DNA of 64,000 nt from Mycolicibacterium xanthum. GTDB taxonomy: Bacteria; Actinomycetota; Actinomycetes; Mycobacteriales; Mycobacteriaceae. The notes beneath the pieces are model-generated. The model searched no databases and was not told the DNA's origin. It was given only the letters and a program-made list of their open reading frames with translations. The position numbers and the translations under genes are program-made. How positions within the stretch are numbered: the stretch's first letter is position 1; every line of letters begins with the position of its first letter. Where the stretch lies: assembly GCF_019710635.1 (NCBI RefSeq), contig NZ_JAIFZS010000011.1:62001-126000 (forward strand). Direction: 5' to 3'. This document shows, in pieces, positions 1 through 9,550 of this stretch.

Positions 1-1139
1 CGCGGGCGCAGCGCGATGACGGCCGCCGCGCCCGCCAGCGCGTAGGCCGGCATCGCCAGTGCCACCCACTTCTGCCCGTCCCGGACCACGCCCAGGCCCG
101 GCGCCGCCCGCACCACCGCCTCCACCGCGGCCAGGCCCGGGCCGGTCGCCGCCAGCGCGGGAACCACGACGGCGACGGCCGCGAGCACCAACAGCGGCAC
201 CGCGGTGCGGCGCCGGATCAGGGTGGGCACCCCGGCCGCAACCACACCGAGCAGGACAACGGCCGAGGCGATGGCGAAAAGCGTTGTCCGCGAAGCCGGT
301 ACCGCCTCTGCGTTCCAGATGCCACCCAGGCTGGCCAGGCTGCCCAGCGTGCCGAGGCCAGGCTCGGCGCGCGCCGCGAACGACGCCGTCCCCAGGTCGC
401 CGTGCTGTTCGGCCCAGCCCGTCGCCACGGCCGAGGCGACCAGCCACGGCAGCGCAGCGCCCAGCGCCGCGGCCAGGCTCAACGCGGCGCAGACCCACCG
501 GGGTCGGCCGTCACCCGGAGCCAGTGCGCAGGCCAGCGCGGTGAGGGCGGCCAGTATCAGCCCGGTCGGTGTCAGCCCGGCCAGCGCCACCCAGAACAGC
601 ACCGCCCCGATGCCGCCGAAATGGCATTCCGGCAGGCGCCCTCTCGCACTTTCACTGCTGGAATGCCATTTCGGCGGACGGTGGGGCGTCGCTCCGCGCA
701 ACCTCAGCACCGCGGCCGCCACCCACGGCAGGCTGCCGTAGCCCACCAGCAGGCTCCAGTGGCCCTGCAGCAGGCGTTCGGCGACGTACGGATTCCACAC
801 CGCCACGGTCGCCGCGACGCATTGCCCCGCCACACCGGCGTCGGGCAGCACCGCGGCGACCAGCCGGGCCGCACCGTAACCGGCCGCCCACAGCCCGGCC
901 ACCAGCAGTGTCTTGACCACGACCCCGCCGTCGAGCAACGACGAGGCCAGCGCCACCGCGAAATCCTGCGGCAGCGCCCGCGGCGCGGCCTCGGACAGGC
1001 CCAGCGCAGCGTCGGACAGGTAGGACCGCGGCGTCGACACCGCATCCCGCAGCAGCAGGTACCCGGGCGCTCCCAGCGGCCCCGCGACGGCCAGGGTCAG
1101 CGCCAGCGCGTAGACCGGCGGAATGAACCGGGCGATCAG
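1..1139 (-). CDS. Polytopic membrane protein, GT-C glycosyltransferase-like (partial)
   Basis: Partial gene: the frame runs off the left edge, so only about the first 380 residues are visible. I translated it directly from the reverse strand. It has many hydrophobic segments joined by short loops and a WNPYVAERLLQGHW segment near residues 115-128, a pattern I associate with actinobacterial GT-C-type membrane glycosyltransferases. It follows the DUF3068 gene. The frame becomes usable at a CTG overlapping that gene's TGA (CTGA), and no ATG or GTG lies nearby, so the true start is uncertain. Residues about 154-176 are encoded by an inverted-repeat element (613-677) that is read through in frame. 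A role in envelope glycan assembly is inferred from the neighbouring aftD. Confidence 0.6.
   Translation of the reverse strand, partial: MIARFIPPVYALALTLAVAGPLGAPGYLLLRDAVSTPRSYLSDAALGLSEAAPRALPQDFAVALASSLLDGGVVVKTLLVAGLWAAGYGAARLVAAVLPDAGVAGQCVAATVAVWNPYVAERLLQGHWSLLVGYGSLPWVAAAVLRLRGATPHRPPKWHSSSESARGRLPECHFGGIGAVLFWVALAGLTPTGLILAALTALACALAPGDGRPRWVCAALSLAAALGAALPWLVASAVATGWAEQHGDLGTASFAARAEPGLGTLGSLASLGGIWNAEAVPASRTTLFAIASAVVLLGVVAAGVPTLIRRRTAVPLLVLAAVAVVVPALAATGPGLAAVEAVVRAAPGLGVVRDGQKWVALAMPAYALAGAAAVIALRP
613..677. repeat. Inverted-repeat element, copy 1 (inside a CDS)
   Basis: Two 23-bp arms (613-635 and 655-677) are inverted repeats with one mismatch, separated by a 19-nt loop. The arm begins CCGCCGAAATGGCATTCC. 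The same arm sequence with the same loop length recurs at 57368-57431. The loops of the two copies also match at about 11 of 19 positions when one is reverse-complemented, so the whole unit is conserved and not only the stem. This copy lies inside the membrane-protein gene at the left edge and leaves its frame open. Confidence 0.9.
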
Positions 1140-2344
1140 ACCGGTTTGTCCGGCGGCAGATCCGAGGGCCGCTGCGCGGGCAGTTTCTCGGTCTTGGCCT
1201 CGGCGCCGGGTACCGGTTCGCCGTCGTCGTCGCGGTGCCCGAAGAACCGGCCGCCGGTGTCGTCGAGCCCCGGATCGGTCAGCATCGACTCCGTCCGCAG
1301 CGCGAAGGCGCCCAGCAGCGCGCCGCCGATCAGCGCGACCAGGCCGAGTGCGGTGAACGTGATCGGCAGGATGCGGCCCCACAGTGCGATCCGGTCGCGT
1401 TCGTCCTGGGCGGCCGCGACCTGGGACTCGACGGTCTCCTCGTTGCTGGTCACGGTGTAGTCGGCGAAGGTGATCTCGGGTTCGAGGGCCTCCCGAGCGT
1501 AGTAGTGGTACCCGCGGTCGGCCTGCTTGACGATGGTGCCCGACACCGGGTCGACCCAGAAGGTGCGCTGGGCGGCGTAGTAGCGGGTCATCGTGATCGG
1601 CTCTTCGGGATCCTCGGCTTCGATTCCCCACAGCCGGGCCGGCGCGGTCGCCTGGCTGTCGGCGTCGTCGTCGTAGAGCGAGGCGTACTTCACCGGGTCG
1701 ACGAGCTTGCCGTCGGCGTCGAAGCCGACGTTCTGGGTGAACTTGTAGGTGGTCAGCCCGTTGACATCTTCCTCGCCGTCATAGTTGGCGTCGAACGCCT
1801 TCTGGGCGATCGGGTCGAAGAACGGGTAGGTCTTCTTCTCGGTGTCGAACGGGAACCGGTAGGTCAGCCCCTCATGCGGCAGCGCGATGTTGGTGGGCGG
1901 CTCCTCGTCCTCGATCGCGCGGGGCTTCTGCACCGCGCCACCCGGGTTGCTGTCGCTGGAGACGGCCATCGCGGTCTCGCGGTTGAGCGTCACGGTATCG
2001 ACCATCGCCAGCAGCAGACCGTTGTCCTGCTGCTGGTCGGTACGCCGCAGCGAGCTGCCGACCTGCAGCGTCACCACGTCGGCATTGGCCGGCGACTCGA
2101 CGCTGATCTGCTGCTGCTGCACCAGCGGGACGTCCTCGTTGACGACGAACCGGTCGGCGTTGAGCGACGCGGGATCGAACGCGGTGCCGGTGCCGTCGGA
2201 GACCAGCGTGGCATCGATGTCCAGGGGGACCTTGGAGATCTTGCCCTTGGTATAGGTGGACAGCAGCAACGCGGCAATGAGCAACGCGGCTCCGAGGCCC
2301 ATGATTCCGCACGCGGCGATCCTCAGCGCGACTGCGCGGTTCAA
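1136..2344 (-). CDS. DUF3068 (PorA-family-like) membrane-anchored protein
   Basis: 402 residues. An N-terminal hydrophobic helix (about residues 8-30) is followed by a large extracytoplasmic domain. A second hydrophobic helix (about 333-355) precedes a charged C-terminal tail ending DLPPDKPV. This two-helix layout and the opening (STYTKGKISKVPLDID) fit the actinobacterial DUF3068 family, sometimes labelled PorA-family porin; the molecular function is unknown to me. The gene starts with ATG at 2342-2344, just inside a 200-bp divergent spacer shared with the acyltransferase. Its stop overlaps the start region of the downstream GT-C-like gene, so the two are probably co-transcribed. The family call comes from recall of its architecture; no search was run. 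Confidence 0.7.
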   Translation of the reverse strand: MNRAVALRIAACGIMGLGAALLIAALLLSTYTKGKISKVPLDIDATLVSDGTGTAFDPASLNADRFVVNEDVPLVQQQQISVESPANADVVTLQVGSSLRRTDQQQDNGLLLAMVDTVTLNRETAMAVSSDSNPGGAVQKPRAIEDEEPPTNIALPHEGLTYRFPFDTEKKTYPFFDPIAQKAFDANYDGEEDVNGLTTYKFTQNVGFDADGKLVDPVKYASLYDDDADSQATAPARLWGIEAEDPEEPITMTRYYAAQRTFWVDPVSGTIVKQADRGYHYYAREALEPEITFADYTVTSNEETVESQVAAAQDERDRIALWGRILPITFTALGLVALIGGALLGAFALRTESMLTDPGLDDTGGRFFGHRDDDGEPVPGAEAKTEKLPAQRPSDLPPDKPV

Positions 2345-2551
2345 TACCGTGTCTCCCTTCGCGTACCGCCACGAACCCGGGCCCGGGCGCGTGGCGGCAA
2401 AACCCGTTCGACCCTAACAGCCGGAACCTGGGCCGTCGCTCACTACGAGCGCTTCGCGGAACCGCACCTCTCCCACCGGACCAGGCCGGTCGGTACCCGC
2501 TTGACTACCCGTTTTCACCGCGGCCGCGCACCGCGGGGCACACTGTTGGGC

Positions 2552-3736
2552 GTGACCGCACCGGTGACCGTCGCCGATGAGAACTCCGTCGGCGGGACGC
2601 GGGGGTTCCTGCCCGCCGTCGAAGGGCTGCGCGCCTGCGCTGCCATCGGGGTGGTGGTCACCCACGTGGCGTTCCAGACGGGCCACACCACCGGCGCCGT
2701 CGGTCGGCTGCTGGGCCGCTTCGACCTGGCTGTGGCGGTGTTCTTCGCGCTCTCCGGTTTCCTGCTGTGGCGGGGGCACGCCGCCGCGGCGCGCGGGCTG
2801 CGGTCGCGCCCGGCCACCGGGCACTACCTGCGGTCCCGCATCGTGCGCATCATGCCGGGATACCTGGTCGCGGTCGTCGTGATCCTGACGCTGCTGCCCG
2901 ACGCCCAGGCCGACCTGACCGTCTGGCTGGCCAACCTGACGCTGACGCAGATCTATGTCCCGCTGACGCTGACCGCCGGGCTCACCCAGATGTGGAGCCT
3001 GTCGGTCGAGGTGAGCTTCTACCTCGCGTTGCCGCTGCTGGCCCTGCTGGCGCGCCGGCTCCCGGTCCGGGCCCGGACACCGGCGATCCTGGCCACGGCG
3101 CTGGCCAGCCTGTTCTGGGTGCACATCCCGTTCGACGGCGCGTCGGGGCACAACCTGTGGAACTGGCCGCCGGCCTTCTTCTCCTGGTTCGCCGCGGGCA
3201 TGGTGCTCGCCGAGTTGACCGTGACACGGGTGGGCTGGGTGCACCGGCTGGCTCGCCACCGGATCCTGATGGCGCTGATCGCGGTGGCGGCGTTCGTCGT
3301 GGCCGCGTCCCCGCTGGCGGGCCGGGAGGGTCTGCACCCCGGTTCGATCGCCCAGGTCACCCTCAAGACGGTGATGGGCGCGGTCGTGGCCGGCGCGCTG
3401 CTGGCACCGCTGGTCCTGGACCGGCCCGGCACGTCGCACCGGTTCCTCGGCAGCGATTCGATGGTCACGCTCGGCCGCTGGTCCTACGGCCTGTTCGTGT
3501 GGCACCTGGCAGCACTGGCGATGGTGTTCCCGATGATCGGCGAGTTCGCGTTCAACGGGCACTTCACCGTGGTGCTGGTGCTCACGGTGGTGTTCGGCTT
3601 CGCGATCGCCGCGGTCAGCTACGCACTGGTCGAGTCGCCCTGCCGCAACGCGCTGCGCCGCTGGGAGAGAAGCAATTCCCCGACCCCATTGGACAGTTCG
3701 GTCACCGAGACGATCGAACCCGCCGTCGCGCGCTGA
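2552..3736 (+). CDS. Membrane acyltransferase (acyltransferase 3 / OafA type)
   Basis: 394 residues from a GTG start at 2552. The first family motif follows at residues about 15-35 (FLPAVEGLRACAAIGVVVTH, with the expected R and the H of the membrane active site). About ten hydrophobic segments follow, ending near residue 365, with a short charged tail. This is the layout of acyltransferase-3 proteins, which O-acylate exported sugars or lipids from within the membrane. The frame is open far upstream of 2552, but that part is antisense to the DUF3068 gene, so the GTG matching the family N-terminus was chosen. The gene is divergent from the DUF3068 gene and convergent with the FadD-like gene. 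Substrate unknown; an envelope glycan or lipid is likely from context. Confidence 0.8.
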   Translation: MTAPVTVADENSVGGTRGFLPAVEGLRACAAIGVVVTHVAFQTGHTTGAVGRLLGRFDLAVAVFFALSGFLLWRGHAAAARGLRSRPATGHYLRSRIVRIMPGYLVAVVVILTLLPDAQADLTVWLANLTLTQIYVPLTLTAGLTQMWSLSVEVSFYLALPLLALLARRLPVRARTPAILATALASLFWVHIPFDGASGHNLWNWPPAFFSWFAAGMVLAELTVTRVGWVHRLARHRILMALIAVAAFVVAASPLAGREGLHPGSIAQVTLKTVMGAVVAGALLAPLVLDRPGTSHRFLGSDSMVTLGRWSYGLFVWHLAALAMVFPMIGEFAFNGHFTVVLVLTVVFGFAIAAVSYALVESPCRNALRRWERSNSPTPLDSSVTETIEPAVAR

Positions 3737-3740
3737 CCGC

Positions 3741-3824
3741 CTCAGCCCGATTGCGCGGCCCGCCGCGCCTCAGCCCGATTGCGCGGCCCGCCGCGCCTCA
3801 GCCCGATTGCGCGGCCCGCCGCGC
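3741..3824. repeat. 28-bp tandem repeat, three copies, at the 3' end of the ligase gene
   Basis: Three consecutive 28-bp units start at 3741, 3769 and 3797 (unit begins CTCAGCCCGATTGCGCGG). The third copy is the 3' end of the ligase gene, including its stop codon and the codons for its last residues (RRAAQSG). The first two copies are duplications of that gene tail and fill the convergent intergenic space after the acyltransferase gene. Confidence 0.9.
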
Positions 3825-5267
3825 GATCACCTCGTCGCGGACCGCCGACCGGCGCGCCTTGCCCGCGTCATCACGCAACGGCCGGTCGGTGAACTCCACC
3901 GTGCGCGGCAGCTTGTGCGGTGCGATCCGGTCGGTCAGGAACGCGACCACCGCGTCGCCGTCGAGGCCCTGGGCCTCGACCGCCTGCACGATCACGTGCG
4001 GCACCTGCCCCAGATCGTCGTCGGGAACTCCGACCGCCAGGCTGGAAAGCACCTGCGGGTGCTCGGCCAGCGCCGCCTCGATCTCGGCGGGATAGACGTT
4101 GCGCCCGCCCACGGTGAACATGTCGACCCGGCGGTCGTTGAGGTACAGGAAGCCGTCGGAGTCGAAATAGCCCAGGTCGCCGAGCGAATCCCAGCCGTCG
4201 CGGGACCGGGCGGTGCTGCCGACATAGCGGTAGGTGGCCCGGCCGCCCTGGGCGGGCCGCATGTAGATCTCGCCCGGTACTCCCGGCGGGCACTCGACGC
4301 CGTCGTCGTCGAGCACCTTCATCTCCCCGGCCACCACCACGCCGACCGAGCCCGGGCGGGCCAGCCACTGGGCCCCGGAGATGAACGTCAGCGCCTGCAA
4401 CTCCGTGCCGCCGTAGAGTTCCCACACCGCGTCGGGTCCGATCAGGTCGATCCAGGCGCGCTTCACCGCCGGCGGACACGGCGCGGCCAGGTGCCAGAAC
4501 CGGCGGATCGAGGACAGGTCGTAGCGCTGCGGGTCGGCCCGGTACACCGGCAGCAGCCGCTGCATGATCGTCGGGACGGTGGTCAGGAACGTCACCCGGT
4601 GCTCGGTGACCAGACGCAGGAACTCGGCCGGCTCGAACCGCGGCATCACCACCAGGTGGTGGCCCTGCAGCAGGCCGATCGCGAACGTGGTGAAGCCGGT
4701 GTTGTGGCTCAACGGCACCGAGATGATCGTCACGTCGCCCTCCTGGGCGCCCAGCGGGTACCCGATCGCGGCGGGTACCCGGCTGTCGCCGCCGGCCTCG
4801 ATCAGCTTCGGCCTGCCGGTGCTGCCGCCGGAGGCCATCGATTTCCACACCGGCGACACCGCCTCCGGCAGCGGGTCGTCGGTGAACTCCGCGCCCGCAT
4901 CGACCGCCACATCGGGGGTCAGGCCGGTGGGATCGGCCCGGCCGACGAGCAGCGTCGGACGCCGCAGCCCGAGCAGCGCCGCCAGCTCCGCGTCGGGCAG
5001 CCGGGCCGACAGCGGCTGGGGGATCGCCCCGAGTTTCCAGCAGGCCAGCACCGCGTACACCCAGTCCAGGGAGTTCGGCAGCACGATCGTCACGTAGTCG
5101 CCGACCCCGACCCCGTGTGACGCGAACGCCCGCGCCAGCCGGTTGGTCGCGGCATCCAGTTCCGCCCGGCTGACCGTGACCCCGTCACAGGTGACCGCCG
5201 CGGCGTCAGGATCCCGGGCGGCCAGCGCCGATACCTGGGTTCCGATCGGCGGAACGGGATGCGTCAT
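3798..5267 (-). CDS. Acyl-CoA synthetase / AMP-binding ligase (FadD or bile-acid-CoA-ligase type)
   Basis: 489 residues from the ATG at 5265-5267, preceded by a purine-rich AGGATGGAG. The ANL-family order is intact: P-loop-like SMASGGSTGRPKLIEAGG near residue 145, the WELYGGTE adenylate motif near residue 280, the DLGYFDSDGFLYLNDR hinge near residue 370, and a C-terminal domain containing the catalytic lysine of DAGKARR. It would activate a carboxylic acid to acyl-CoA through an acyl-adenylate. The gene lies directly after aftD on the same strand, and its first 60 or so bases overlap the aftD tail. An upstream ATG at 5274-5276 and a start at 5312 are also possible. Substrate unknown. Confidence 0.8.
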   Translation of the reverse strand: MTHPVPPIGTQVSALAARDPDAAAVTCDGVTVSRAELDAATNRLARAFASHGVGVGDYVTIVLPNSLDWVYAVLACWKLGAIPQPLSARLPDAELAALLGLRRPTLLVGRADPTGLTPDVAVDAGAEFTDDPLPEAVSPVWKSMASGGSTGRPKLIEAGGDSRVPAAIGYPLGAQEGDVTIISVPLSHNTGFTTFAIGLLQGHHLVVMPRFEPAEFLRLVTEHRVTFLTTVPTIMQRLLPVYRADPQRYDLSSIRRFWHLAAPCPPAVKRAWIDLIGPDAVWELYGGTELQALTFISGAQWLARPGSVGVVVAGEMKVLDDDGVECPPGVPGEIYMRPAQGGRATYRYVGSTARSRDGWDSLGDLGYFDSDGFLYLNDRRVDMFTVGGRNVYPAEIEAALAEHPQVLSSLAVGVPDDDLGQVPHVIVQAVEAQGLDGDAVVAFLTDRIAPHKLPRTVEFTDRPLRDDAGKARRSAVRDEVIARRAAQSG

Positions 5268-8200
5268 GGGCTCCATCCTGGTCGGCGGGTGCGCGCTGAT
5301 GGCCGGATTCACCGGTGTGGTCGTCGGGAGCCGGAGCCCGGCCGGCGAAGGAGACGGTGGAGGTGGCCAGCGCCACCACCGAGACCAGCGCGAGCAGCTG
5401 CACCCAGGCCGAGTGCCCGACGTATCCGTCCACGGAACGCCACGGGTTCTGGCTGAGCACCGCTCCCGCCAGGATGAGGCCGCCCGCCACGGCGACCAAG
5501 GTGACTGTGTCGCAGAGCTTCTGGCGGAAGCGCAACCGATATCGCAGGATCAGCCAGGCACCGGCGAGCAGTGCCCCCGCCCATCCGGAGATCACCGTGG
5601 CGGCGCACAGGCTCGCCGCCGCCGGCACCGCCGGGCGGGGCCGCCACGGCCGGGCGGCGGGCGCCGGCGGACGGACCCGGCGGCCCGGAACGGCCGCCAG
5701 CAGGGCCAGCAGCGGCAGCAGCGCCATTCCGCCGATCAGGCCCACGCGGTAGCCGGTGTTGGAGTCGAAACTCAGCGTCACGGCACCCGAGGTGCCGGCG
5801 GGCAGCACCCAGCCCTGCTGCCAGCCGTTGACGGTGACGGCGCGCAGTTCGGCGCCGTCCGTGCCGCGCGCGGTCCACCCGGGGTTCACGCTCTCGGGAA
5901 CCACCAGAATCCGTTCGGTCTCCGACGGCGGCACCTCGACGTCGCGTCGGTCGTTGCGCCACCCGCCGGTGGATACCGGCGCCGTGACCGCGGGGGTGAT
6001 CTCGTGGGCCTGCGGCGCGTCGAGCGTGACGCCGTCGACGATCAGCGCCGGGCCGGGGCTGATCAGGAGTTCCTGCTGACCGGCGGGCAGCGTGATCGGC
6101 TCACCGCGGCAGGGTTGTGCCGGGATCGGGCGGTTGTCCAGCAGATCACCGACCGTCGTCGCCACCGACGTCTGGACGAACTGTCCGGCCACCGCGATGA
6201 TCGGTCCGCGACCGCACGGCAGGGTGATGCTCCGGTCCCGGTTGGTGGCCGCGTCGGCGGCGTCGATCGAGGCCCCGAGTTCGTCGAGCGCGACGATCTC
6301 GGCCAGTCCCGGCGGTTTGAGCTGATCGAAACCCAGTGCGGTGCGGTCGATCACGTCGTCCCAATCGAGCAGGGACACGGTGATGGTGTCGGTGCGGCGG
6401 GGCTGCAGCTGCAGCGTCTGGGTGCGGTCGGACAGTCGGCGCACCTGCGGGCCGCCGCCGAGGTCCACGGCGATCATCCGTGGATGGGCCGGCAGCGCAG
6501 AGGAGCTCGGCGCGACGCGCAGCCCGGCCACCGTGCGCGGCGACGGCAGTTTCAGCACCAGGGTGGGCGGGGTGTGCGGCTGTACCACCCGCTGGGGTGC
6601 GGTCCACGAGGTGCCCGGATCGCCGTCGGTGGCGGCGTAGGCGGATCCCAGCACGTCGATCGGGTCGGCATCGCCCGCGGCGCGCACCGTGCCCGGTTCG
6701 GCGATCAGATCGGCCAGGTTGGGTCCCTGCCGGGCCCGGACCCAGACGGTGGGGGTCACCGGTGTGGGTTCGGGCACCGTCAGCGTCCGACTCAGGTTCA
6801 CCGGCTCCTCGGAGGCCAGCGCCATCAGCGCCGCGCACCGGGTACCGGTCGGGCTCTCCGCACAGCCCGGGCGTCCGAGCAGTTCGGAGCCCAGGTCCCA
6901 TTGTGCGACAGCCGAACCGGGCGGTGGCCCCGGCACCTCGACGGTGTGGCGCAGGTTGATCGGATGGGCGAAGCCGTTGGCGTCGTACTGGGTGACGCTG
7001 AAATCGGTGATGCCGAACTGGACGCCGGGTGACCCGTCGTCGGTGGCCACCGCGGTGATGCGGACCCACGGCGTCTCGCCGTAGGGCAAGGCGACGGTCA
7101 CCGGCTGACCCGCCTCGTCGAACCGCACCGTGCTGGTGCCGTTGACGGTCGCCACCTCCAGCCGGCGCACCTGCGCGCCCACCGCGGTGGCGCTGGGGGT
7201 GATCGTGATGGTGGCGTTGGTGACCGGGTGGTCGAAATCCACCTGCAGCCACTGGCCGACCGCCGCCTGCAGCGCATTGGACACCCAGCTGGTCGACGCG
7301 TCGCCGTCGATGGCCGCCGCAGGCGACGATGCCGGAGAGACATTGGGCAGCGCCGTGGAATCCGCGGCCGAACTCGACACCGTGATCCGCCCGCCGTCCC
7401 ACTGCCCGTACACCGTCTCGGCACCGTCGGCGGGATAGTCGGGCACCCGGTTGAAGGTGTGGCGGGCATCGTCGGGGGTGCGGATCGCCGACGTGTGGTC
7501 GTCGACCCTGCCGTAGTCGGTCTCCCGGGCCAGTGGCGTGTCGGTGACCGTGACCAGCGGCGCCGGCAGCCCGGCACGCTCGGCGTCCTGGGTCAGCAGC
7601 ATCGGCCCCAGCGGTGGCTGCCCGGTCAGGCGGCGCCGCTCGTCGATCCGCAGCAGCGACTCCGGTCCGCCGTCCACCCGGGCCATCGAATCGGCGTCGG
7701 ACAGATAGGGCGCCGCGGCCGCGTGCGCGCCGTCCACCCGGTAGATCTCCACCGCCGGATAGCGGGGGCGCAAGCCGCTGTCGGCGATGAACCCCTCCAG
7801 CGTGCCGGGGCCGACCGGGTCGCCGAACTCGGCCACCCTGGTCAGGCCCGGGGAACCGTCGATCGCGCGGTGCACCAGGATCGGACGGGCCGACCGTGCG
7901 GTGTCGGGGTCCAGGTCGTTGCGCACGACCACATACGAAATGCCTTGCCGGGCAAGCGTGTCCGCCAGGCCGTCGGACGGCCGGCCGGCCGCGAACAGGC
8001 GCTGCACCGAGTCCAGCGCACGGATCGTCTCCGGCGGCGTCAGCGGGATCGAGTCGCGCACCCCCCACGGGCTTTCGCCGAGCACCTGGAGCGGCTCGTC
8101 GTGGCTGTTGCCCCACACCTGGGTGGCGAACGGAGCGCCGGGGGCGACCAGCACCCGGCCCGCGGTGGGGGATCCGGTGTTGTGCTCGTCGAGCCACTGC

Positions 8201-9534
8201 GCGGTCTCGTGCCAGTAGCCGGGGATCGCGTCGAACGCGCCGGGCGGGGTCAGCCGGAAGGTCCAGGCGAGCGCGGTGGCCGCCGCCAGCGCCGAGAGCA
8301 CCACGACGCCGACCGCGACGCGCTTGTCGTTCTCCGGATGAGCGAACGCGCCGCGCCACACCGCGCGTGGCGCGCTGCCGGGCAGCGGGATCCGGCCCAG
8401 CAGGTGGGCCAGTCCGAGCGCGACCGGCAGCCGCAGCAACGGCTCGAGTTTGTGCAGATTGCGCAGCGGGGTTCCGCCCGCGTCCAGGAATGCCTGCACC
8501 TGGTGGGCGATCGGCGAGCCCAGTGTGCCGGAGTATCCGGCCGCCAGCAGCACGATGCCGACCAGCAGCATCGTGATCAGCCGGCCCCGGGCCGGCATGC
8601 TGCGCAGCGCCAGCCCGGCCAGTCCGGCCGCGGCCACCAGCGTCGTCGCCAGCACCGCCACCGACCCGGTCACCAGCGGCGCACCCGCGGTCGCATTCGG
8701 CGCCACGTACGGGGTCCATGCGGCGGTCCCGCGCAGCATCTCGGTCAGCGACATCCACTGCGTCGTCACGCCGGAGGACTCGATGAAGTCCAGGAACGGT
8801 GGGCTGATCCGGCCCAGGTGCAGCAGCGCCACCACCCACCAGGTCACCGCCAGCGCGGTGCAGCCCAGCCACCAGGCGGTGAAGCGCCACCAGGTCCGAT
8901 TGGGGCGATGGCAGAGCAGCCACACCACCGCGCACAGGCACGCCGACAGCGTCGCGACCGCGTTCACGGCGCCCATCAGCGCGATCGCCAGCGCCGAGCG
9001 CGCCGCCAGCAGCCGGATCCGGGAGGTTTCCGGGGAGGTGCCGGCCGACCCCCGCAAAGCGAGGATCATCGGCAGCAGCACCCACGGCGCGAGCATCATC
9101 GGCCACGTCTCCGACGAGATCGCGCCGAGCGTGGTCAGCACCCGCGGCGACAGCGCGAACGCGACCGCACCCAGCACCCGCGACGTCGGGGTGCCGATCC
9201 GCAGCGCCTCGGCGAGCCGAAGCAGGCCCCAGAAACCGACGGTGAGCAGCAGCGCCCACCACAGCCGCTGGGTCGCCCAGCCGGGCAGGCCGAGCAGGTC
9301 CCCGGCCAGGAAGAAGGCGCCGTGTGGGAACAGATATCCGTAGGCCTGGTTCTGGGCCTGACCGAACGGCAGGTCGCTGTTCCACAGCGTGAACGCGCGC
9401 GACAGGAAGCGCAGCGGGTTGGCGGTGAGGTCGAGCTTGGTGTCGGGGGAGATCTGTCCGGGTGACTGGGCGAACGTCAGGACCAGTGCCGCCGCGGCGG
9501 CCACCCACAGCCAGCGCCGCCGCAGCGGCGCCAC
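5206..9534 (-). CDS. aftD: Alpha-(1->3)-arabinofuranosyltransferase AftD
   Basis: 1442 residues from a GTG at 9532-9534. The N-terminus has a first membrane helix followed by QSPGQISPDTKLDLTANP, the loop that opens mycobacterial AftD. Many membrane helices follow to about residue 400, then a long extracytoplasmic part with discoidin-like beta-rich stretches (carbohydrate-binding modules), and final membrane helices near residues 1270-1400. AftD is a GT-C enzyme that adds alpha-1,3-branched arabinofuranose to arabinogalactan and lipoarabinomannan, using decaprenylphosphoryl-arabinose. The length is near the roughly 1400 residues I recall for the M. tuberculosis protein; the extra polar C-terminal tail overlaps the next gene. 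The DUF2613 gene lies directly upstream, as in M. tuberculosis. Confidence 0.93.
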   Translation of the reverse strand: MAPLRRRWLWVAAAAALVLTFAQSPGQISPDTKLDLTANPLRFLSRAFTLWNSDLPFGQAQNQAYGYLFPHGAFFLAGDLLGLPGWATQRLWWALLLTVGFWGLLRLAEALRIGTPTSRVLGAVAFALSPRVLTTLGAISSETWPMMLAPWVLLPMILALRGSAGTSPETSRIRLLAARSALAIALMGAVNAVATLSACLCAVVWLLCHRPNRTWWRFTAWWLGCTALAVTWWVVALLHLGRISPPFLDFIESSGVTTQWMSLTEMLRGTAAWTPYVAPNATAGAPLVTGSVAVLATTLVAAAGLAGLALRSMPARGRLITMLLVGIVLLAAGYSGTLGSPIAHQVQAFLDAGGTPLRNLHKLEPLLRLPVALGLAHLLGRIPLPGSAPRAVWRGAFAHPENDKRVAVGVVVLSALAAATALAWTFRLTPPGAFDAIPGYWHETAQWLDEHNTGSPTAGRVLVAPGAPFATQVWGNSHDEPLQVLGESPWGVRDSIPLTPPETIRALDSVQRLFAAGRPSDGLADTLARQGISYVVVRNDLDPDTARSARPILVHRAIDGSPGLTRVAEFGDPVGPGTLEGFIADSGLRPRYPAVEIYRVDGAHAAAAPYLSDADSMARVDGGPESLLRIDERRRLTGQPPLGPMLLTQDAERAGLPAPLVTVTDTPLARETDYGRVDDHTSAIRTPDDARHTFNRVPDYPADGAETVYGQWDGGRITVSSSAADSTALPNVSPASSPAAAIDGDASTSWVSNALQAAVGQWLQVDFDHPVTNATITITPSATAVGAQVRRLEVATVNGTSTVRFDEAGQPVTVALPYGETPWVRITAVATDDGSPGVQFGITDFSVTQYDANGFAHPINLRHTVEVPGPPPGSAVAQWDLGSELLGRPGCAESPTGTRCAALMALASEEPVNLSRTLTVPEPTPVTPTVWVRARQGPNLADLIAEPGTVRAAGDADPIDVLGSAYAATDGDPGTSWTAPQRVVQPHTPPTLVLKLPSPRTVAGLRVAPSSSALPAHPRMIAVDLGGGPQVRRLSDRTQTLQLQPRRTDTITVSLLDWDDVIDRTALGFDQLKPPGLAEIVALDELGASIDAADAATNRDRSITLPCGRGPIIAVAGQFVQTSVATTVGDLLDNRPIPAQPCRGEPITLPAGQQELLISPGPALIVDGVTLDAPQAHEITPAVTAPVSTGGWRNDRRDVEVPPSETERILVVPESVNPGWTARGTDGAELRAVTVNGWQQGWVLPAGTSGAVTLSFDSNTGYRVGLIGGMALLPLLALLAAVPGRRVRPPAPAARPWRPRPAVPAAASLCAATVISGWAGALLAGAWLILRYRLRFRQKLCDTVTLVAVAGGLILAGAVLSQNPWRSVDGYVGHSAWVQLLALVSVVALATSTVSFAGRAPAPDDHTGESGHQRAPADQDGAHDASRSADRNPGIGAGRPGS

Positions 9535-9550
9535 CGTATCGGCGCTCGCG

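Noticed and set aside
1235..3736. An 833-codon open frame on the plus strand
   Set aside because: Its first 440 codons are antisense to the DUF3068 gene and are low-complexity; only the part from GTG 2552 is the acyltransferase.
7228..9465. A long Arg/Gln-rich plus-strand frame opposite aftD
   Set aside because: Composition is that of an antisense shadow in high-GC DNA; aftD on the other strand has clear homology and topology.
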